Assembly: GCA_013365365.1 (NCBI GenBank) | Contig: JABVXU010000004.1 | Coordinates: 186,001-250,000, forward strand | DNA from: Cruorifilaria tuberocauda | Lineage: Eukaryota; Nematoda; Chromadorea; Rhabditida; Onchocercidae | Reading direction: 5' to 3' | Length of the DNA: 64,000 bases | Notes under the pieces: model-generated | Databases searched by the model: none | What the model was told of the DNA's origin: nothing | Seen by the model: only the letters and a program-made list of their open reading frames with translations | Translations under genes and position numbers: made by a program | Shown: positions 57,726 through 64,000 of the stretch, piece after piece | Position numbering within the stretch: position 1 is the stretch's first letter | Layout: the number at the start of each line of letters is the position of its first letter

Positions 57726-58654
57726 CTGAAATCACGCAATCTACTATCATTGACAAACATGAACAAAAATGGTATATGATAAGGGGAGAGTCACTGAAGG
57801 AGATGGAGATCACATGTCCTCTGCTACCGCACTTTTCCGCATAAATGAAGGGAGAGAGGAAGCCTCTAGTGACGCAACATCATTGCAAGAGTGAGGAAGG
57901 AAGGGTTGCAGTTAGCTGGCTCCTACAACTCCACCACGCAACAGCACTCATTTTGTTAACTACTCTCCTTCTCCGTCGCCTACCAATCGATCGATCTATA
58001 TCCATATCATACTATACTAACCACAACATGCTGCCGATCGATCCATTCATCGATTGATCGATTGACACGAGACAACACCACTGACTGCACCTCTATAGCA
58101 ACTACGGTACACTTCACATCTTTTTTATGTTTACCGCATATGTGTAGATAGGTATCTGTGTTTCCCACTGCATCTTTCGCAAACTGGCAATATCAGTGGA
58201 GTAGAGTGATATGATGACATTTCCCGGTATCCCTTCATCTCGCTTCATACTTCGTCGTTTCTTGTCACTCTCTCAGTCTCACTCTTCAATTTATATGTTC
58301 TCTACTCTCCATATTAATGGCTTATTTCCAGTAGAAGGGAGCTGATGAAGTTGAACGAGTGTTGCTTACATTTCCCGAGCAATTAGTGCCAACAACATTA
58401 ATATCTCCATTTCTAACCACTGGCGAACAATGTTAGTACCAAAAGTTAGCACAAAACTGCTTGATGATGTGGTTGTGAGCCTGAGCCTAGATATAGACAT
58501 CAGTAGTGCTAAAGATCGACGACATTACGCAATACGTTTCATTTTTACTTGTGCTTGTGCTCCTCCATTCTTGAATCGTATCTTTGTGAAAGCAGACGAG
58601 AAGATTGTATTCTTCCTTACTCACCACCTAATTTTTGCACTTTTTTACTTGAAG
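57726..58654. promoter_or_regulatory. Divergent upstream region, CTDSPL2-like / CDC6, with ATCGAT cluster
   Basis: About 930 bases, GC-richer than average. It should contain the missing first exon of the phosphatase and the CDC6 promoter. ATCGAT/GATCGAT palindromes cluster at 57986-57995, 58035-58042 and 58049-58065. Open frames on the plus strand here (57483-57779, 57845-58057) are shadows of this GC-richer DNA and of the phosphatase exon. Confidence 0.45.
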
Positions 58655-61592
58655 ATGGTGAAACGAAGAAAAAGAGTAAAATATGCATCCGAACAGTCTT
58701 CGAGCAATACTAAACGTTTCAAGGCAATGCACCAAGACAATGTCGAGAGCCCATTTCCCACGGACAGTAAGCGCCATAAAAAGTTTAAATTTTCGAACAT
58801 TTAGCACAGTTGTTCTGTTGAATCATTTAAATGAATTTTAAAGATATTTTGGAAACCTTACACGGCCGAGAAAAGGAAGTAACTCTGTTGGAAAAGCTTC
58901 TCCATGATAGTATAATCAGGCAATCTCCCACATCAATTTTTTTGTCTGGACCACCAGGCACTGGTAAAACTTTGGCTATCAAAACAGTCTTGCAACATAT
59001 GTTCTCACAGTACAGGCTAGTTATACCACAGTTTTAATATATCCTTTTAATATTTTTCTTGATCATCAGTGGTGATATGTCTTTTTTGGTGTTCATCCAG
59101 TTTTTATCTGCACTGATCATCAGATGAAGAAGAGTTATGTGAGTTGTAGGGTGCTCCATCATATTATAATGCTAATTACTGAATTAGTACTTGATGGATT
59201 ACCCAGTCTTAAAATTGGTTATTCTTCATCTTATCGTTTTCGTAAGCTACCGTCAACTTTTCCAGTATTCATTCCGCATATATTAACTGCGCTTCGCAAA
59301 ATACTAAGCGCGATATATTAACTGCACTGTTAGAGAGTGGTAGCGAATCCAGCAAAAGGCTTTCCGCGAAAAAATTTGTGGAATTTCGCAGAGTGCTTGA
59401 GAAAATCAACAAACATATGTAAGTATCTTATGATCTTATGATAAATTCTCTTATCATAAGTTCATCTGTGATCTTTTTTTAAGAGACTATGTTTTCCTTG
59501 ATATTAAAACTTTTACAATACAACTAAGAAAGATTAATTTCGAGTATATTTAACGTTGAACTCCACTCACTCACTTGAAATACTTTTCAGTATTGTCGTG
59601 CTGGATGAAGTAGATTATGTAAAGAAAGATCGTGATTCTATTTGTTCGATGTTTCAATGGCCTGTCCTTTATGAGAATATTTCAGTTATTGGTAATTATT
59701 TCAGCAGAAATCTTCTGAAGATTAGGAAGTTCTTCACTGCATTGTTCTTATTTTGAAATCATAAGTGTTCACATTTTTCAAAACGATTCTATTTATGGTT
59801 TATGTTAACACAAAAGGCATTTTTCGCTGTTTAATTAAATTCATTTTCCAAATAATTTCGAAGAATTACAAGATTCAAGGAACTCTAACACATTATTTTC
59901 CCATATTCTTTTTATATCGCTCTTGATCGAAACTGTTATAAATTGGAATAAAACGTATTTTAGGTATTGCCAACACATTAGATATGATGGAACAACTGAA
60001 ACACAAATCGAAATTTGTGCCAGAACTGATCGTTTTCCCTCCGTACACTGAAGTTCAATTACAACGTATATTGTCAAAAAAATTGGTAATGCTTGATAAT
60101 AAATATACGACGATTTTTACCATGTTTTTATGTCAAAGAAATTAATAAATATTTATAAATACAATGGTTGTTTTCACATATCTATTGTCGAGTAGGACGT
60201 TTAGAAGCATTCTTTTTGATTTGCTCTAGTACTTACATGTTATAAGGAAGATTACTTGATTTAATTATCTTACAATATGGACAGTGAGAAAATATCTCTT
60301 TTAAAATTTGTTAATATGGTGTATTTTTTAACAACAGTAAGGTTGAAAAAAGTATCAATTATTTGTACAGAATTTTTCATTCATTCTACATTTAAAGCTT
60401 TAGAAGATTAATAGTGATGAGAATACAATCGAACTTTGCGCTAGAAAAATAGCTGCGATGGCAGGAGATGCGCGGAAAGCAGTACAGATTGCGCGACGGT
60501 AAGTTTTCTTTTTCGATAAATTTTGGAAATATGAGCAGTTTTAATTACTCCTTTACTTATTTTTGTCTCATGCGATAATCTGTCTTTTGCTATATTTTTT
60601 GCAATTTCAGCGCTCTATCGGTAGGTTCAAGTGAAAAGACTTCTTGTCGAAATGTGTTTGGAACTTTAAATGGTGTTTACGGTTCTCCGCTGCTGCAGGC
60701 GAAAATACCGCTGCAGCAAAAGATACTTCTGGCAACAGTAGTTCGTCTTGCTGGCGATAATTCCTCCACCATAGTTGAGAAAGGTTTGCTTAATTTTGAG
60801 TTTTGTTTTAGTATATTTTTGCACCTTTTGTTATTTAGAAAAATATTAAATTAGAACTTTTTATCGAGAAATATATGAGAGTTTAAATGAAGTGATAAAT
60901 GTGAATGAACTGCATCTGATGTTACTTTAGAGTGATTGAAAAGATATCAAATTGGTTAATGTTACCTTATCGAGATTTGCATGCAATCATAAAATTGTTT
61001 GACTGCAGTGAATTGTCCTCGTAGTTATTGAAAAATGCATACTGAAAACCATCCTTCCCCATTATTTATTTTGATCTAGTTTTCTCTGCAAACAGCCATC
61101 ATCATATTCCTCATGTACTGTTACCCCAGAAATGTCCGGTCGGTCGGATCACATCTGTTTAAATCACTTGATCTGTTCGATTCTCACTTATCAATGAATG
61201 GCAGAATATCTTATCTGTTATTTATTCCTTGTAATTGTAGTACATAATCAAGCTAAATTTATGTAAAAAATTAATTACGAAGTTTTAATTTCGTAGTAAT
61301 TAGTAGATATTACGTGTCTCGTCAAATCACTATTGTAAAGTGTTCTGTAGATCTTTTACTCTTTAAAGGTTGTCTGCTGTCGACTTATAAGAAACTCTGT
61401 AAGAACTTGTTGCTACCAGCGCTTGAAATGGATGAAATACATGAAGCGTTATCATTGCTTGAATCACAATCGATTTTGAAATTAAAATCTTCCTCATATC
61501 AATTGCTCGTCGACAAAGCAGCAGCTGGAAAATTGATTGCTGATTCTTCATTGATTTCACAGATTAATACAATCCGTTTAGATGAAGACTAA
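58655..61592 (+). CDS. cdc-6: CDC6 replication licensing AAA+ ATPase
   Basis: Loads MCM helicase onto ORC-bound origins. The chosen start (58655) gives MVKRRKRVKYASEQSS, a basic, unstructured N-terminus with one Ser-Pro (ESPFP) that could be a CDK site. A donor at 58768 (GACA/GTAAGC) joins in phase to an acceptor TTTTAAAG near 58841, giving TDNILETLHGREKEV. Walker A is LSGPPGTGKT (58955-58985). Then come SAYINCASQNTKRDIL (59270-59320), Walker B IVVLDEVDYV (59600), sensor-1 GIANTLDM (59965), FPPYTEVQLQRIL, ARKIAAMAGDARKAVQIARR (60440-60500), IPLQQKILLATVV (60710-60750) and a C-terminal winged-helix exon (61370-61592) ending TIRLDED. The order and sequence, including the PLQQKIL block, fit CDC6 rather than ORC1 (no BAH domain upstream). 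All ATPase motifs are intact. Confidence 0.92.
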
Positions 61593-62093
61593 TAACTGGT
61601 TACAATGAGATTTTTAATGATTTGAAGTACTTCGATATCTTTTCATGTTTTCCTTGTTATTAAAATAAACATGGGTATATGAGTTACATGATTTGATTTC
61701 TCATATTTTATCAATAATCTATATTCTGCGAGCTGTTTAAATTTTGAACCAGATTAATTGGGTTCTCACCATTTTTGCTTTCAATTAAAAAAGTTTTTTG
61801 CTCTATCTTTTTATATGTTCCAAATAATTATCATTGTTATCTTTTTGCCTGTTGTACTTTCCTTACTATTTTGAACTGTCAAATGTTTTTATGAATAAAT
61901 TAGTTTGAATATGCATCAAGTGAAGTATTATGTGATTAGCTGTGTCCACTATTCATATAACTTTTGTATTGGAGGAAACGCTAAAAAGTTCCCAACATTA
62001 TTTAACACTAGGCTTTCCAAGATTGATTGAAAGACCGATGACCCATGTACATCAATCGAAATATTCTCTTGATAGGTTGTAATAATTTTCAGG
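61593..62093. other. CDC6-NIP7 spacer
   Basis: 501 bases between two plus-strand genes, AT-rich. It ends in the acceptor ATTTTCAG directly before the NIP7 ATG. No other feature seen. Confidence 0.5.
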
Positions 62094-63177
62094 ATGCGAC
62101 CATTGTCGGATGAAGAGGCAGAAATTGTTTTTAAGAAACTAGCACATTATATTGGTAACAATGTGAGGTCATTAGTTGAACGAGGGGACGACACATATTG
62201 CTTCAGGTTACACAAGGTTGTGTTTTAAATTATCAAAATTAAAATTTCTGGTTATTAAATCACATGCAGAATTTTGAAGGATCGGGTATATTATTGCACC
62301 GAAAAACTCATGCGCAAAGCAGCTTGCGTGTCGCGAGAGCCACTGCTCAACTTTGGCACATGTCTAGGCAAATTTACAAAGACGAAGAAGTTTCGAATGC
62401 ATATCACTGCACTCGACTATATAGCACCTTATGCTAAGGTATATTTTTAGAATCTAAATTAAAATTGTGAATTAACAATCATGAAAGTCTTCTACTGGTT
62501 TGTGTTGAACGGCAGTTTATTTTTCAAAGCTGGACAAATCTTAGCATATTTTGGGAGATTTATTTCTCTTCCTTCATTATAGATTGTAAGAATGCCTTAT
62601 TTAATAGATTTTTTAAATCTCATCAAGTGAACATTTTCAAGGGACTTTAATTTTAGTGTAAAATATGGGTGAAACCGAGTGCAGAACAGCAATTCTTATA
62701 CGGTAATAATATATTGAAGTCGGGAATAAATCGAATGACAGAAGGTACTGGATCACACCAAGGAGTTGTTCTGTACAATATGAATGATTTACCACTCGGA
62801 TTTGGAGTTACAACAAAGGTAGAGTTTTTTCAAATTTTTTTTTTCAAAATCGAAATAAGCTTTCGTATAATAAGATTTGTCGAATTTTTTAAATATGTGT
62901 TACCTTGCTGTAAACAACTTGAGTAATCATAGTAATTGCCTTGCAATATACTGTTCAAGCTTTCTCTAGTCTTTATTTCAATGAACGAATTTTAAAAAAT
63001 TTAAGATTTGGACTTTGATTATTAGACCATGAGATAATTCCATTGCAAATAATCTTGTTTGAAAGAATGCTGATTTAGAATACTGCAGAATGTAGACGAG
63101 CTGATCTGACATCTATTGTTGTGTTACACCAGGCAGATCTTGGCGAATATATTCGTAATGAAGCTATATTGACTTAA
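62094..63177 (+). CDS. NIP7: NIP7, 60S ribosome biogenesis factor (PUA domain)
   Basis: Needed for 27S pre-rRNA processing and 60S subunit assembly in the nucleolus. Four exons, starting one base after [27 protein letters not shown] and TYCFRLHK (from 62094); [38 protein letters not shown] and DYIAPYAK (about 62285-62438); [28 protein letters not shown] and [11 protein letters not shown] (about 62660-62818, the PUA core); and a last exon with [20 protein letters not shown] ending NEAILT at 63177. The protein is close to the family's usual 180 residues and looks fully intact. Confidence 0.96.
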
Positions 63178-63403
63178 TGTATTTCCATTCTAAAATTTAT
63201 TTTGTGTGTGTGTGTGTTTGTGTTTTTTTTCACGTCAAAAATCTATAAATTCGAGGAAGTTGGAAAAAATTTGTTGAAATTTTATCTTTCATCCTTTTTG
63301 GAAATCCATAAGTTCGAACAGTTGGAAAAAATGCTTGCTCTGAGAATATAAAATACACGAAGTGCAGGAAATTAGTGAAAGATAAATTGTACTTCTTCAA
63401 AAA
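63178..63403. repeat. Short convergent 3' spacer with (TG)n tract
   Basis: Only 226 bases separate the NIP7 and MUS81 stops. A TGTGTGTGTG run occupies about 63203-63222. Confidence 0.7.
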
Positions 63404-64000
63404 TTAAACTTCGGAATAAAATTTCGCCAAATTTGCACTGGCGTCTTTGGTTATACCCAGAAGTTTTTCGGAGAGGGCTATTGCTCGGTGTTGCTTTGGA
63501 AGTGAGGCGTAAAAACCTGCGAGTGCTGCAAAAGATGGAAAATAATCGACAATAAGCGATGCTTTCTGGACACTGATCTGTGGGCACACGACAAGTTGCC
63601 GCAAGAAGACATCTTTGACATTACGGCATTGGGTTTTTTTCGACATTTTTTGGAATTTCTCAAAACTCATTCCCGTGAACTGAAAACAGAAAAAATGGCA
63701 AAAATTCACTTTTTGAAAAGTTTTGATTCTCCTTTCCTCGATTTTGCCTCTGCAAACCACTTTATGAAAAGCAAACAACTATATTTAATTAAACTAACCT
63801 CTTGAAATGTTACTTTTCTTATCAAACGTTCCAAAATTTTAGACAAGAGAAGTGCCGTATGCTCCACATCGCTAGTACGATAAACCAAAAATCTACAATT
63901 CACCTAAATGACACATACCACACTGTAGACATAAGGTCATTTAAAGTTGTAAGTTACATACCGGTTTTCTATGTGAGTAGTGACAAGTGCTTGTTCGAGA
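63404..64000 (-). CDS. mus-81: MUS81 structure-specific endonuclease subunit, 3' part (cut by window edge)
   Basis: With EME1, MUS81 cleaves branched DNA such as Holliday junction intermediates and stalled forks. Only the C-terminal part is here. From the right edge: LEQALVTTHIEN (about 63965-64000); CRFLVYRTSDVEHTALLLSK with LERLI (about 63800-63900), matching the end of the ERCC4-type nuclease domain; and a last exon from 63679 to 63404 with NVKDVFLRQLVVCPQISVQK, ASLIVDYFPSFAALAGFYAS and LPKQHRAIALSEKLLGI. The last is the tandem helix-hairpin-helix domain. The nuclease motif itself (ERKxxxD) lies beyond the window. The tail ends NLAKFYSEV. No damage is seen. Confidence 0.88.

Noticed and set aside
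57483..57779. 98-codon plus-strand open frame
   Set aside because: It lies antisense to the Gln-rich exon of the phosphatase, whose splice phases fit the next exon exactly. The plus frame has no domain and no fitting splice sites.

Overview
The window looks like a piece of a nematode nuclear genome, most likely from the filarial/spirurid side. It is strongly AT-rich. Its genes are cut into short exons separated by AT-rich introns of about 50 to 900 bases that end in TTTCAG-like acceptors. In many genes the first ATG lies only a few bases after a perfect 3' splice site (for example near 12746, 27687, 35976, 45142, 45514, 53145 and 62094), which is the layout expected for spliced-leader trans-splicing. 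The species assignment is inference. I see no bacterial, plasmid, phage or CRISPR content.

Layout from left to right: 1-3.2 kb, sparse DNA with one orphan exon-like frame; 3.2-5.9 kb (-), a CREB3-type membrane-anchored bZIP factor; 7.0-10.3 kb (-), a Src-family tyrosine kinase; 11.5-12.7 kb (-), a LysM/transmembrane protein (LYSMD3/4-like); 13.7-16.0 kb (+), NAD-isocitrate dehydrogenase alpha; 16-19 kb, no gene recognised; 19.0-22.0 kb (+), endophilin A; 23.1-27.7 kb (-), VAC14; 28.4-29.3 kb (-), a divergent glucosamine-6-phosphate N-acetyltransferase; 30.3-34.6 kb (+), a CEP97-like LRR/IQ protein; 36.0-40.9 kb (+), an unrecognised coiled-coil protein; about 42.1-42.9 kb (+), a possible small gene; 43.3-45.1 kb (-), DXO/Dom3Z; 45.5-48.0 kb (+), SNX1/2; 48.6-53.1 kb (-), a GH47 alpha-mannosidase; about 54.0-54.6 kb (-), an unrecognised coding-like relic with a frame break; 54.9-57.7 kb (-), a CTDSPL2-type phosphatase; 58.7-61.6 kb (+), CDC6; 62.1-63.2 kb (+), NIP7; 63.4 kb to the right edge (-), the 3' part of MUS81.

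The genes are ordinary eukaryotic housekeeping and cell-biology functions rather than one system. Several share membrane-traffic or phosphoinositide themes (endophilin, VAC14, SNX1), glycan or UDP-GlcNAc metabolism (GNA1-like, GH47) or DNA replication and repair (CDC6, MUS81). I do not infer joint regulation from this. Several neighbours are divergent over short spacers (DXO/SNX1, LYSMD/IDH3A, CTDSPL2/CDC6). Two same-strand pairs (GNA1-like to VAC14, CDC6 to NIP7) could be operonic.

The most unusual observations are: the GNA1-like protein has an open frame but lacks the acetyl-CoA-binding loop; the CEP97-like protein ends in a fibronectin-III-like module; an unnamed coiled-coil gene contains a probable GC-AG intron; a frame-broken coding-like relic lies between the mannosidase and the phosphatase; and there are small unlisted exon candidates at 1.7, 10.7 and 42.1 kb. 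I found no convincing new multi-gene system.
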